Both the position numbers and the translations under genes were made by a program. From the NCBI RefSeq assembly GCF_002028455.1, contig NZ_MWUM01000024.1, forward strand, positions 1-64,000: a DNA stretch of 64,000 bases, written 5' to 3'. The DNA is from Zoogloea sp. LCSB751. Its GTDB lineage: Bacteria > Pseudomonadota > Gammaproteobacteria > Burkholderiales > Rhodocyclaceae. How positions within the stretch are numbered: position 1 is the stretch's first letter; each line of letters opens with the position of its first letter. The notes below the pieces were generated by a model, which saw only the letters and a program-made list of their open reading frames with translations, was not told the origin of the DNA and searched no databases. This document shows, piece by piece, positions 33,942 through 42,931 of this stretch.

Positions 33942-36900
33942 ATGCGCCCCGTCAAGCTGCACTGGCTGTTTCTCGCTGTTTTGCTGCCGGGCATCGTCGC
34001 GCTGGTCGTCCTGCTGGTCGATTCCTACCGCCGCGAAGAGGCCAATCTGCAGCAGAACGCGCTGCAGACGGCCCGCGCCCTGCGCCAGGTAGTGGAAGAG
34101 CAGATCATTGGCAAACAGAAGGTGTTGCAGGGCTTCGCGATGGGCAGCGGAGCCTTCGACCGCCGCGACGACGCGGCACTGCGCCGTCAGGCCGTGCAGT
34201 TGCTGACGGAAACGGATTTCGCCGATGCGCTGGTGGTTACCGATCCGAGCGGCCAGCAATATCTCAACACCCTGATCCCCGAGGGGCTGCCGCTGCCCAC
34301 GACCAAGAACATGGCCCGAGTGCGGCGGGTCTTCGAAACCCGGGGCCCCTATATTTCCGATGTGGTCATCGGGACGGTGGCCAGGCGGCAGCTGATCACC
34401 ATCGATGTGCCGGTGATCCGCAACGGGGCGGTGTTGTTCGACCTGAACCTGGTTCTTTTCCCGGAGCGGCTCGGCCGCATCCTCAACACCCAGCAGTTGC
34501 CGGAAGGCTGGGTGGCGTCGATCTACGACGCCACCGGCCACATTGCCGCCCGCAGCCGCAACGGGGCCGCCGTTGTCGGCCAGCCGGTTCCCGCGGTGCT
34601 GATGGCGCGCCTGCGCGGTCCGGCCGAGGGAAGCGTCAAGGGGGTGAGCCAGGAAGGCGAGGAGGTCTTCGGTGCTTACAGCCGCTCGGACGTGACCGGC
34701 TATTCGGTGGCCGTTGCCGTGCCGGTCGCCATCCTGCAGCGGGAGCTGACCAGGAACCTGGCCCTCAGCGCGCTGATCGTCGCTGCGATGACGGTGGCCA
34801 GCCTGTTGCTCGCCCGGCGTTTTGGCGGGCAGTTGCAGGCGGCTTTGCATGGGCTGGTTGCGGCAGTGGACTCCGCCGCCGCAGGGCGCTCGGGAGTGAT
34901 TGTGCTGCGGGAGGGGCCGGCCGAGGTTCGCCATCTGTCTGCCCAGTTCGAACTCATGTTGCAGGCCCGCAATGAGGCGGACAGCGCGATCCGTACCGAG
35001 CGCCAGCGTCTGTACGACATTCTCGAAACGCTGCCGGCTTTGGTGGTGCTGCGCACCCCGGATTTCCGGGTGGTGTTTGCCAATGCCATCTACCGTCAGC
35101 GTTTCGGCGAGGGGCACGGGGACAACTGTGCGGATCTGTTCAGCAGCCATGCGGCTCGCCATGCGGGGAAGGGGGGCGGGGAGTGGGAGTGGGTCGGCCC
35201 GGACGGGCGCATCTACGCGATCCACGACAGCCCCATCGTCGGTCCCGACGGCGCACCGCTGGTGCTCAAGATGGGGATCGACATCACCGCCAGGCGCGCT
35301 GCCGAAGCGGCCCTGCGGGACCGTGAGGAAAGCCTGCGCATTGCGCTGACCTTCTCGCCCAATGTGATCGTGATGGCCACCCAGCAGGCCCGTTTCATTT
35401 TCGCCAACCGGCAGGCCGAGCTGTGCTTTGGCTACAGCCAGCCGGAATGGCTGTCGATGGATGTGGCAGACCTCTTTCCGCCCTCCGAGGTCGAGCAGGT
35501 GATGACCCACTTCCGCCGTAACGTGGCGGGCAGTCATGAGTTCTTCGAGGTGCTCGCCCGCCACAAGAGCGGGCGCCTCGTCGACGTGGAGATCAACGGC
35601 GTGCTGCTGCCCGACGGGCGCGTGCTGGGGGAGATCATCGACATCTCGGCACGCAAGGCGGCGGAGAAGCAGATCCGCCAGCTGTCGATGGCGGTCGAAC
35701 AGAGTATCGAGAGCGTCGTCATCACCGATCTCGAGACCCGCATCGAATACGTGAACGAAGCCTTCGTGCGCAGTTCCGGTTACCGCCGCGATGAGGTGCT
35801 CGGCCAGACGCCGGCCCTGCTCAAGTCCGGCCAGACGCCCCGCTCAACCTACGACGGGTTGTGGACTGCGCTGCATGACGGGCAGCCGTGGCGCGGCGAG
35901 TTCATCAACCGGCGCAAGAACGGCGAGGCCTACGTCGAGAACACGATCATCGTGCCGATTCGCGAGCGGGATGGGCAGATCACCCATTACCTGGCGATCA
36001 AGGAAGACGTGACCGAGAAGCGGCGCATCGAGGGCGAGCTGGAGCGCTACCGCTACCATCTGGAATCGGTGGTCGAGGAGCGCACCGCCGCGCTGTCCGT
36101 CGCCAAGGAGGCGGCGGAGGCGGCCAACCGGGCCAAGAGCACCTTCCTGACGACGATGAGCCACGAACTGCGCACGCCGATGAACGCCATCATGGGCATG
36201 ACCGCGATGGCTTTGCGCCGGGCTACCGATCCGCGCCAGATCGAGCAGCTCAACAAGGCCCGCCAGGCGACCCAGCACTTGCTGGCGCTGATCAACGACA
36301 TCCTCGACATCTCGCGGATCGAGGCCGACCGCCTGAGCCTCGACCAGCTCGATTTCCGCCTGGACAGCGTGCTCGACAATCTGCGCACGCTGATGGAGGG
36401 CTCCGTGGAGCAGAAAGGCTTGCGTCTGCTGATCGACGTGACGCCCGGCCTGGCGGAGATGGCATTGCGCGGCGATCCGCTGCGTCTGGGGCAGATCCTG
36501 GTCAATCTGGTCGGCAATGCGCTCAAGTTCACGCCCGCCGGGCAGATCGAAGTCCGTGTGCGACAGGACAGCGACACCGCTGGCGACGTGTTGCTGCGTT
36601 TCGAGGTGCGCGATTCGGGCATCGGCATCGCGGCGGAAGATCAGCAACGCCTGTTCGCCACCTTCGAGCAGGTGGATGGTTCGATGACCCGCAAATATGG
36701 AGGATCGGGCCTGGGGCTGGCGATCAGCCGGCGCCTGGCCAGGATGATGGGCGGCGACATGGGGGTGGCGAGCGAGATCGATGTGGGGAGCACCTTCTGG
36801 TTCACCGCGCGCCTGCAGAAGGGTGACGAGCGTGCCGTGCGCCCGCGGAGCAGGGCGGATGCGGAGCTGAGCTTGCGCGAGCGCTTTCCCGGCGTGCGCC

Positions 36901-37286
36901 TGTTGCTGGCGGAGGACGACCGGGTCAACCAGGAGGTCGTGAAGGCCCTCATCGAGGAGGCCGGCATCGCCGTCGATGTGGCCGGCGACGGGGCCGAGGC
37001 GCTCGCCATGGCGCAGCAGACGCCCTACGCGCTGATCCTGATGGACATGCAGATGCCGGTGCTGAACGGCATCGAGGCGACCCGACGGATCCGGCAACTG
37101 GCCGGCTACGCCGACACGCCAATCGTGGCCCTGACCGCCAACGCCTTCGAAGACGACCGCCGCGCCTGCCTGGCGGCTGGCATGGACGACTTCATCACCA
37201 AGCCGGTGGAGCCGGCCCGCCTGCTCGAGAGCCTGTTGCAGTGGCTCGAGCCGGCGGCGGCAGGGCGCAAGTCTGCCGACAGCTAG
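33942..37286 (+). CDS. Hybrid sensor histidine kinase with periplasmic sensor, multiple PAS and receiver domains
   Basis: 1114 residues. Helix 1 (about 8-29) and helix 2 (about 271-291) enclose a periplasmic Cache-like domain. PAS-like domains follow at about 350-450, 465-590 and 590-710 (the last with SVVITDLETRIEYVNEAFVR and a PAC segment). A HisKA domain has phospho-acceptor His741 in SHELRTPMNAIMGM. The ATPase domain shows NLVGNALKFTPAG and GSGLGLAISRRLA. The C-terminal receiver has Asp1035 in LILMDMQMPVLNG. No DNA-binding output is present, so the phosphate must pass to a separate Hpt or regulator. The signal is unknown. An alpha-oxoamine synthase gene follows 77 bases downstream. Confidence 0.93.
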   Translation: MRPVKLHWLFLAVLLPGIVALVVLLVDSYRREEANLQQNALQTARALRQVVEEQIIGKQKVLQGFAMGSGAFDRRDDAALRRQAVQLLTETDFADALVVTDPSGQQYLNTLIPEGLPLPTTKNMARVRRVFETRGPYISDVVIGTVARRQLITIDVPVIRNGAVLFDLNLVLFPERLGRILNTQQLPEGWVASIYDATGHIAARSRNGAAVVGQPVPAVLMARLRGPAEGSVKGVSQEGEEVFGAYSRSDVTGYSVAVAVPVAILQRELTRNLALSALIVAAMTVASLLLARRFGGQLQAALHGLVAAVDSAAAGRSGVIVLREGPAEVRHLSAQFELMLQARNEADSAIRTERQRLYDILETLPALVVLRTPDFRVVFANAIYRQRFGEGHGDNCADLFSSHAARHAGKGGGEWEWVGPDGRIYAIHDSPIVGPDGAPLVLKMGIDITARRAAEAALRDREESLRIALTFSPNVIVMATQQARFIFANRQAELCFGYSQPEWLSMDVADLFPPSEVEQVMTHFRRNVAGSHEFFEVLARHKSGRLVDVEINGVLLPDGRVLGEIIDISARKAAEKQIRQLSMAVEQSIESVVITDLETRIEYVNEAFVRSSGYRRDEVLGQTPALLKSGQTPRSTYDGLWTALHDGQPWRGEFINRRKNGEAYVENTIIVPIRERDGQITHYLAIKEDVTEKRRIEGELERYRYHLESVVEERTAALSVAKEAAEAANRAKSTFLTTMSHELRTPMNAIMGMTAMALRRATDPRQIEQLNKARQATQHLLALINDILDISRIEADRLSLDQLDFRLDSVLDNLRTLMEGSVEQKGLRLLIDVTPGLAEMALRGDPLRLGQILVNLVGNALKFTPAGQIEVRVRQDSDTAGDVLLRFEVRDSGIGIAAEDQQRLFATFEQVDGSMTRKYGGSGLGLAISRRLARMMGGDMGVASEIDVGSTFWFTARLQKGDERAVRPRSRADAELSLRERFPGVRLLLAEDDRVNQEVVKALIEEAGIAVDVAGDGAEALAMAQQTPYALILMDMQMPVLNGIEATRRIRQLAGYADTPIVALTANAFEDDRRACLAAGMDDFITKPVEPARLLESLLQWLEPAAAGRKSADS

Positions 37287-37363
37287 CCGCCAGACCTGCG
37301 CCAGCCTGAATCGCTAGTCTTTCGGACTCTGACACTCCGTCTTCACTGTGCAGGTCCGAACCC

Positions 37364-38575
37364 ATGAAAGAATTCCAGGATATCGCCCGCTGGCTCGAAG
37401 AGCGCGGCACCGTGCATCTGATTCCCCGCGTGGAGTCGCTGCCGTCACCGGCCTTCCGCATGGATGGCCGCGAACATGTCTCCTTCAGCACCAACAACTA
37501 TCTCGGGCTGGCGTCCCACCCGCGCATGATCGCCAAGGCCCGGGAAGGGCTGGAGCGCTACGGCGTCGGCAACTGCGAGTCGCGCCTGCTCGGCGGCGAC
37601 CTGGAAATCTACGATCAGCTGGAGCAGAAGCTGGCCGCCATGAAGGGCAAGGATACGGCCCTGTTGTTCGCTACCGGCTACCTGACCAATCTCGGCGTAC
37701 TGTCGTCGCTGGTCAAGACGGCTCAGTTTGCGCGCATGTACGGCTACCGCACCCGCGGCCGCCACAGCTACGCCTTCTTCTCGGACGAGTACAACCACGT
37801 CAGCATCCGCGAAGGCATCCGCCTGTCGGGGGCCGACCGCCTGACTTTCCGCCACCTCGACCTGAATCACCTGGAGTCCCTGCTGCAGGCCTCCGAGGCG
37901 ACCACCCGGATCATCGTCACCGACGGCGTCTTCAGCCAGGATGGCGACATCGCGCCGCTCCCCGCATTGCTGCAACTGGCCGAGCGTTACGACGCGATGG
38001 TGTATGTGGACGATGCCCACGGCACCGGCGTGCTCGGTGTCAATGGCGGCGGCATCACGGAGCATTTCGGCATCGACGATCCGCGTCTGATCTGCATGGG
38101 CACCCTCAGCAAGGCCTACGGTGCGATCGGCGGCTTCATCGCCACCGACAAGTACATCGGCGAACTGCTGCGCCTGACCTGCTCGGCCTACGGCTTTACG
38201 TCCACGTTGCCGCCGGACCAAGTGTTCGCGGTGAGCGAGGCGATCGACATCGTGGCCGATGAACCGGAGCGCCGCCAGCGCCTGTGGGCCAACCAGCGTT
38301 ATTTCGTCGAATCGATGAAGGGCTTGCCGTACCAGGTGGTGTCCACGACCACGCCGATCGTGCCGGTGCTGATCGGCGACGAGGTGCTGACCGACCGCCT
38401 GTCGGAGCAGTTGCGCGGCGTCGGCCTGCACGTGGATAGCGTCAAGTTCCCGGCCGTGCCGAAGAACCAGGGGCGCCTGCGGGTCATTCTCAACGCGGGC
38501 CACACCCGTGAGCAGATCGATCTGCTGGTGTCGCTGCTGCGGGAGCAGCATACGGTGCTGCTGAAGGCAGCGTAA
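37364..38575 (+). CDS. Alpha-oxoamine synthase (BioF/KBL/CqsA-like PLP enzyme)
   Basis: 403 residues. The fold-type I aminotransferase motifs are clear: FSTNNYLGLASHP near the N-terminus, NCESRLLGGDLEIYDQLEQK, VTDGVFSQDGDIAPLP, VDDAHGTGVLG and the PLP lysine Lys250 in GTLSKAYGAIGG. Family members condense an amino acid with an acyl-CoA and lose CO2 (BioF, KBL, ALA synthase, serine palmitoyltransferase, CqsA). No other biotin gene is nearby, so BioF is not the automatic choice. The gene follows a hybrid histidine kinase on the same strand, a layout also seen for the autoinducer synthases CqsA and LqsA. That link is speculation. The substrate is unknown. Confidence 0.85.
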   Translation: MKEFQDIARWLEERGTVHLIPRVESLPSPAFRMDGREHVSFSTNNYLGLASHPRMIAKAREGLERYGVGNCESRLLGGDLEIYDQLEQKLAAMKGKDTALLFATGYLTNLGVLSSLVKTAQFARMYGYRTRGRHSYAFFSDEYNHVSIREGIRLSGADRLTFRHLDLNHLESLLQASEATTRIIVTDGVFSQDGDIAPLPALLQLAERYDAMVYVDDAHGTGVLGVNGGGITEHFGIDDPRLICMGTLSKAYGAIGGFIATDKYIGELLRLTCSAYGFTSTLPPDQVFAVSEAIDIVADEPERRQRLWANQRYFVESMKGLPYQVVSTTTPIVPVLIGDEVLTDRLSEQLRGVGLHVDSVKFPAVPKNQGRLRVILNAGHTREQIDLLVSLLREQHTVLLKAA

Positions 38576-38578
38576 GCG

Positions 38579-38833
38579 CTGCGTCCCGGCTGGCTTCTCG
38601 CCGCCAGCGCACCTGGACCGTGGGGCCGTATCCGGTTCACGATACTGATCCTGACCCTGCTGACCGTGGGCAGCTTCATCATGATCAGCCGGGGGATTGT
38701 CGGCGCCTACATCGCCAAGATCTTCGAGGAAATCAAGGGGCGGCCGATCTATCTGGTCGCCGAACGGGTGGGGGCAGAGGCGCGCCCGTCAGCCGTGCTG
38801 CCGGGCGCAAGAGGCGTGTTCGGTGGCCCTTGA
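38579..38833 (+). pseudogene. Short open frame encoding one membrane helix, possibly a gene remnant
   Basis: Directly after the TAA of the alpha-oxoamine synthase, and in the same frame, 84 codons stay open to TGA at 38831-38833. The peptide looks real: RIRFTILILTLLTVGSFIMI, then GIVGAYIAKIFEEIKGRPIY and a polar tail. The only early start is a CTG at 38579. The first GTG (38666) falls inside the helix and would leave 55 codons. It may be a decayed gene, the end of a gene whose start was lost, or a small membrane protein with a rare start. Confidence 0.35.
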
Positions 38834-38922
38834 CGGTGCCTGCCGCGCGAGTGGGACGGATCTCGCGCGCAGGGTCAAGAAGCGGGCTCCGCGCGTGAAC
38901 ATCCCCGGCGATGCCGCGTCTC

Positions 38923-39927
38923 TCAGATCAGCCGGGCGGTCTTCAGCTCTGACTTGATGTAGGCGTACACCACCGGGGCCAGGGCGACGCCGCCGAAACC
39001 GAACATGGCCTCCATGACGACCATCGCGATCAGGATCTCCCAGGCCTTGGCGTCGATCTCGCCGCCGACGATGCGGGCGTTGAGGAAATATTCGGCCTTG
39101 TGCAGCACGATCAGGAACAGCAGGGACAGCAGCGCCGCGTAGGGCGACACTGAAAAGCTGATCATCACGATGATGGAGTTGGAGATCAGGTTGCCCACCA
39201 CCGGCAGCAGGCCGACGATGGCGGTGATCAGCACCATCGTCTTGCCGAAGGGCAGGTGGATGCCCAGCGTCGGCAGGACGGCCAGCAGGTAGAGGCCGGT
39301 GAAGAAGGCGTTGATGGCGGCGATCTTGCCCTGGGCCACGAAGACCCGGCGGAAGGCCTTGTAGAAGGTGCCGACCCGCTCGTGCATGGCCGCGGCGAGG
39401 GGGCGTCGCTCGTTGCGCGACGACACTTCGTGCACGGCCACCATCGCTCCGATGATCATGCCGATCAGGATGTGCGCCGCGGCGAGGCCGGCTTCCTTGC
39501 CGAGCAGGCGGAGTTCCGGCGCGTGTTCGCGCAGCAGGTGCACCGCTTCGGCCTTCAGTTCGGGGCCGCTGCTGGGCAGGCTACCGAGCAGCCACGGCGG
39601 CAGCACGTCGTTGGCGCTGTCGAGGGTTTCGGCCATCGTGCTCCAGATCGCGTCGAGGCCGGCGCCGCCATGCAGCATCGAGGCGATCCACAGGCCCAGC
39701 CCGACCATGCCGGCGATGATCAGTATCGCCAGCACCGCTGTTGCTACCAGCTTGCCGCGCGACCCGGCGACCACCCGGCCGACCAGCGGCTGGGCCAGCT
39801 GGACCAGCAGGAACACCAGCATGCCGGCGAACAGGGCCTGCAGTAGATGCAGGCCGAGCACCGCCAGGATGCCGCCGGCGGCCAAAAGGTAGGAGCTGCC
39901 TTTTACCCAGTTGTACTGTCTTTCCAT
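38923..39927 (-). CDS. AI-2E/PerM family membrane protein
   Basis: 334 residues with seven or eight membrane helices. Two pairs lie at the N-terminus, followed by a long polar loop (about 85-150) and a C-terminal block of helices ending in GFGGVALAPVVYAYIKSELK. That C-terminal pattern (LPVVGNLISNSIIV, then GGVALAPVVYAYIK) is characteristic of the AI-2E/PerM/TqsA family. Members include exporters of autoinducer-2 and Na+/H+ antiporters; most are uncharacterised. It lies alone, convergent with the fragment after the oxoamine synthase. Confidence 0.8.
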   Translation of the reverse strand: MERQYNWVKGSSYLLAAGGILAVLGLHLLQALFAGMLVFLLVQLAQPLVGRVVAGSRGKLVATAVLAILIIAGMVGLGLWIASMLHGGAGLDAIWSTMAETLDSANDVLPPWLLGSLPSSGPELKAEAVHLLREHAPELRLLGKEAGLAAAHILIGMIIGAMVAVHEVSSRNERRPLAAAMHERVGTFYKAFRRVFVAQGKIAAINAFFTGLYLLAVLPTLGIHLPFGKTMVLITAIVGLLPVVGNLISNSIIVMISFSVSPYAALLSLLFLIVLHKAEYFLNARIVGGEIDAKAWEILIAMVVMEAMFGFGGVALAPVVYAYIKSELKTARLI

Positions 39928-40063
39928 CGGTCGACGAAGCCCTGTGCGAGTCAGGGCGCCATTCTACGCCCGTGGCCGTGACAACTCCGGGCAGGGATAA
40001 GTCCGGCCGGGTGCCTGTCGGGGGCGGTTGGGGGCATCTGTGAGGAGGTCTCTGTGGGCGATA

Positions 40064-40095
40064 CCTGTGGGGGCGAATGAATTCGCCCCCACAGG
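40064..40095. repeat. Palindromic intergenic repeat, copy 4
   Basis: Perfect 15-bp arms (CCTGTGGGGGCGAAT at 40064-40078 and its complement at 40081-40095) surround a GA centre. The core and the centre match copy 1 at 11649-11686. It lies between the PerM-like gene and the S41 protease gene, 44 bases after the protease stop. Confidence 0.85.
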
Positions 40096-40138
40096 AGCGG
40101 AGTTTGCGGGACGGGGTGCGTGGAGCGTGGCAGCGGTC

Positions 40139-42094
40139 TCAGCGGGACAGCTCGATGCGGTCGCTGAGGACTCTTGCGGCCTCGTGTTGCAGCAGGTCCG
40201 GTCCGGCCGGCCGGGCCGGCGTGGCCGCTTCGGCAGCCAGCTCGGTGCGGCGGGTGACTTCCTTGAGGGACACTTCGACGCGCCCCTGGCGTGCTTCGAA
40301 GGCGTTCAGCGCGGCTTGCTGGGCCTGCAGTTCGGGGCTGGCGGCGACGCGTGCGGCATGGCGCTGTTGCAGTACGGCGGCGCTGTCGTCGAGGGGGGCG
40401 AGCGTGTCGTAGTTGGCGGCGCGGATGCGCAGGAAGGGCAGCGCGTTGTCGAAGCTGGCCTCGCCGGGCTGGGCGTGGGCGGGTAGCACCGGCAGCACGA
40501 CGTCGGGCTTTACGCCGCGCAGCTGGGTGGTGCTGCCGTTGATACGGAAGAACTGCTGGATCGTGAATTTCACCTCGCCGAGCCCGGCCACGCCGCCGGC
40601 GGCCATGCGGTCCAGGTTTACCAGGGTCTGTACCGAGCCCTTGCCGTAGCTGTTCTCGCCAACGATCAGGCCGCGCCGGTAGTCCTGGATCGCGGCGGCG
40701 AAGATTTCCGATGCGGAGGCCGAGTTGCGGTCGATCAGTACGGCCAGCGGGCCGTTCCAGGCGATGGCCGGGTTGTTGTCGCCGCTGACCTGGGTGCGCC
40801 CGCGGCCGTCGCGCTGCTGCACCACCGGGCCGGTCTCGATGAACAGGCCGGTGAGTTCGACGGCTTCGTCGAGGGAGCCGCCGCCGTTGTTGCGCAGGTC
40901 CACCACCAGGCCATCCACCTTCTCGGTGCGCAGTTCGGCGAGCAGGCGGGCGACGTCGCGGGTGGCGCTACGGAAGCCGGCTTCGCCGCGGTTGCGCGCT
41001 TCGAAATCCTGGTAGAAGGCGGGCAGGGTGATGACGCCGATGCGGCGCGGCCGGCCGCCCTCGATGGTGTCGATGACGGCCTTGCTGGCCGCTTGGTCGT
41101 CGAGGCTGATCTTCTTGCGGACCAGCGCTACGGATTGCAGGCTGCCGGTCTGGGCGCCGCCGTTGGGCAGAATATCCAGGCGCACCACGGTGTCGGCCTT
41201 GCCGCGTACCTTGGCGGCGATGTCGTCGAGGCGCCAGCTCAGCACGTCTTCCACCTTGTCCTGGTCGCCCTCGCCGACGCCGACGATGCGGTCGCCCACG
41301 TGCAGGCGGCCGGACGTGGCGGCCGGTCCGCCGGGGGTGAGCTCACGGATCGTCGCGTAGTCGTCCTTGTCTTCCAGTACGGCGCCGATGCCTACCAGGG
41401 ACAGACTCATGGAAATGTCGAACTCCCCGGCCGCCCGGGCGCCCAGGTAGGCGGTGTGCGGGTCGATGCTGCCGGTGTAGGCGCCCATGAAGAGCTGGAA
41501 GGCGTCTTCGCTGCGGGCCCGTTCGAGGCGGCGCTGGAAGCTTGCGTAGCGGCGCTCCAGGTTGCGGCGGATGGCGTCGTCGTCCTGGCCGGCGAGGCGC
41601 AGCTGCAACCAGTCGCTCTTGACGCGCTTGCGCCACAGCTCGTTCAGCTCGCTGCCGGAACGGGCCCACTCGGCCTTGTCCCGGCGCAGGGGGTAAGTCT
41701 CGTCGGTGTTGAAGTCGAAGCCGGCGGCCAGCAGTTTGCGCGCGTAGGCAAAGCGTTCGTCGGCGCGCTTTGCGTAGCGGTTGTAGATGGCGAAGGGAAC
41801 GCGCAGATCCTTGTTGACGATGGCGTCGTCCAGGCTGAGGCGGGCGATCTGCCAGTCGTCGAGGTCGGTCTGCAGGAGGTACAGGCGGTCCGGGTCGAGG
41901 GCCTTGAGGTAGCGCGTGAAGATGCGCTCCGACTGGATGTCGTCGAGGGCGACCGGCGTGTAGTGGTAGTGGCCGACCAACTGCGAGGTCAGGTTGGCGG
42001 CCTGGCCCTGCCAGGGCTGCGGGCTGAGATCGGGCGGCGCGGCATGGACGGTGGTGGCGAAGATGCCCGTCAGGCACCAGTGGAGCGGTTTCAT
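40139..42094 (-). CDS. S41 family C-terminal processing protease (Prc-like)
   Basis: 651 residues with a signal peptide cut after VHA near residue 18. An N-terminal helical domain contains SERIFTRYLKALDPDRLYLL. It is followed by a PDZ domain (GIGAVLEDKDDYATIRELTP, about 237-256) and the S41 core. The catalytic Ser460 is the middle serine of NSASASEIF, and Lys485 is in YGKGSVQTL, 25 residues on as in E. coli Prc. Prc enzymes degrade periplasmic proteins and trim penicillin-binding protein 3. The protein lacks most of the long C-terminal region of the second copy at 48.7 kb, so the two probably differ in role. An 87-bp gap separates it from the rhodanese-like gene upstream. Confidence 0.9.
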   Translation of the reverse strand: MKPLHWCLTGIFATTVHAAPPDLSPQPWQGQAANLTSQLVGHYHYTPVALDDIQSERIFTRYLKALDPDRLYLLQTDLDDWQIARLSLDDAIVNKDLRVPFAIYNRYAKRADERFAYARKLLAAGFDFNTDETYPLRRDKAEWARSGSELNELWRKRVKSDWLQLRLAGQDDDAIRRNLERRYASFQRRLERARSEDAFQLFMGAYTGSIDPHTAYLGARAAGEFDISMSLSLVGIGAVLEDKDDYATIRELTPGGPAATSGRLHVGDRIVGVGEGDQDKVEDVLSWRLDDIAAKVRGKADTVVRLDILPNGGAQTGSLQSVALVRKKISLDDQAASKAVIDTIEGGRPRRIGVITLPAFYQDFEARNRGEAGFRSATRDVARLLAELRTEKVDGLVVDLRNNGGGSLDEAVELTGLFIETGPVVQQRDGRGRTQVSGDNNPAIAWNGPLAVLIDRNSASASEIFAAAIQDYRRGLIVGENSYGKGSVQTLVNLDRMAAGGVAGLGEVKFTIQQFFRINGSTTQLRGVKPDVVLPVLPAHAQPGEASFDNALPFLRIRAANYDTLAPLDDSAAVLQQRHAARVAASPELQAQQAALNAFEARQGRVEVSLKEVTRRTELAAEAATPARPAGPDLLQHEAARVLSDRIELSR

Positions 42095-42181
42095 GGGGTC
42101 TCCGGGTGCGCGGGCAGGCCCCGTTTGCCGCCTGGGTGTCCGGGATGGACGGCAGCGACCGGGGCGGGCTTCATCGGGGGC

Positions 42182-42661
42182 TTACTTGGCGGCTGCGGCA
42201 GTGGCGGCGCGGGGGGCCGGCGGCGTGATGCGGGCCACCTTGCCGCCCTGGTCTTCATAGTCCAGGGTGCCGGCGGCGCCAGCGATCTTGAAGCCGCGGG
42301 CTGTCAGCTTGTCACCCACGTCGCCGGCCCGGTGGGCGCGGTTGGAGACGGTGATGATGCTGCGGTCCTTGGGAATGTAGTCGGCGTACTTCTCGACGTC
42401 GGAGGTCTGGATGTTGAGGAAGACCGGGAAGCTGCCCTTGGAGATCAGTTCGTCCGGGCGACGCACGTCGAGGACCAGCACCTGGCCGGGCTTGGCCAGC
42501 AGGGCGTCGATTTCGGCGCGGTTGAGCTGCTTGGTCTTGTAGGTCCAGGGCGGGGCCACATAGGGTTGCTGGGCGCCCGCGGCGGGGGCGGCCTGCTGGG
42601 CGATGGCGAGGGTGGAGCCGGCGGCGATCAGCGCGGCGAGCAGGAACTTGGCTTTCATCAT
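42182..42661 (-). CDS. Exported rhodanese-like domain protein lacking the catalytic cysteine
   Basis: 159 residues from the ATG at 42661 (a second ATG follows at once). A signal peptide ends near AIAQQ (about residue 22). The rest is a single rhodanese fold: LNRAEIDALLAKPGQVLVLD, VRRPDELISKGSFPVFLNIQ, then VSNRAHRAGDVGDKLTARGF. The active-site loop, normally C-x-x-G-x-R, reads SNRAHRAG, so Ser replaces Cys and the enzyme should be inactive as a sulfurtransferase. The C-terminus is Ala/Pro-rich. It probably acts by binding. The neighbours are exported proteins of unknown function and an S41 protease. Confidence 0.8.
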   Translation of the reverse strand: MMKAKFLLAALIAAGSTLAIAQQAAPAAGAQQPYVAPPWTYKTKQLNRAEIDALLAKPGQVLVLDVRRPDELISKGSFPVFLNIQTSDVEKYADYIPKDRSIITVSNRAHRAGDVGDKLTARGFKIAGAAGTLDYEDQGGKVARITPPAPRAATAAAAK

Positions 42662-42931
42662 GGTCCTTGGTGTTGGCTGTGTGGGTCGAATCCGCACGGG
42701 GCGGTGTCCTGCTGCTGTTCTGCAACAATCGCGCCGACTTGTGGCTGGCGCGTGTCATGTGCAGGTCTGGCGTTGACCCGTGCGGGCAAATCCCTGAAAG
42801 ATGGTGCTTTTATTCATCTCCAGCGGCCGCCAGACCCGGCGGCGCGATCTCCGCTGTCCGGCTCATCTGCTGGTAGCGCATCAGCCGGGCGGGCAGTGCT
42901 GCTGCTCGTGGAGCAGCGCACCGGCGTCCTT
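42662..42931. other. Intergenic region with a terminator-like stem
   Basis: 270 bp between the rhodanese-like gene and the next minus-strand gene. A stem GCTGCTC (42901-42907) with GAGCAGC (42911-42917) and a GTG loop lies 15 bases after the stop at 42932. No U-tract is seen. The promoter of the rhodanese-like gene should also lie here. Confidence 0.4.

Noticed and set aside
37364..38575. Assignment as biotin gene bioF
   Set aside because: The motifs fit the whole alpha-oxoamine synthase family, and no other biotin gene is nearby. The specific reaction cannot be read from the sequence.
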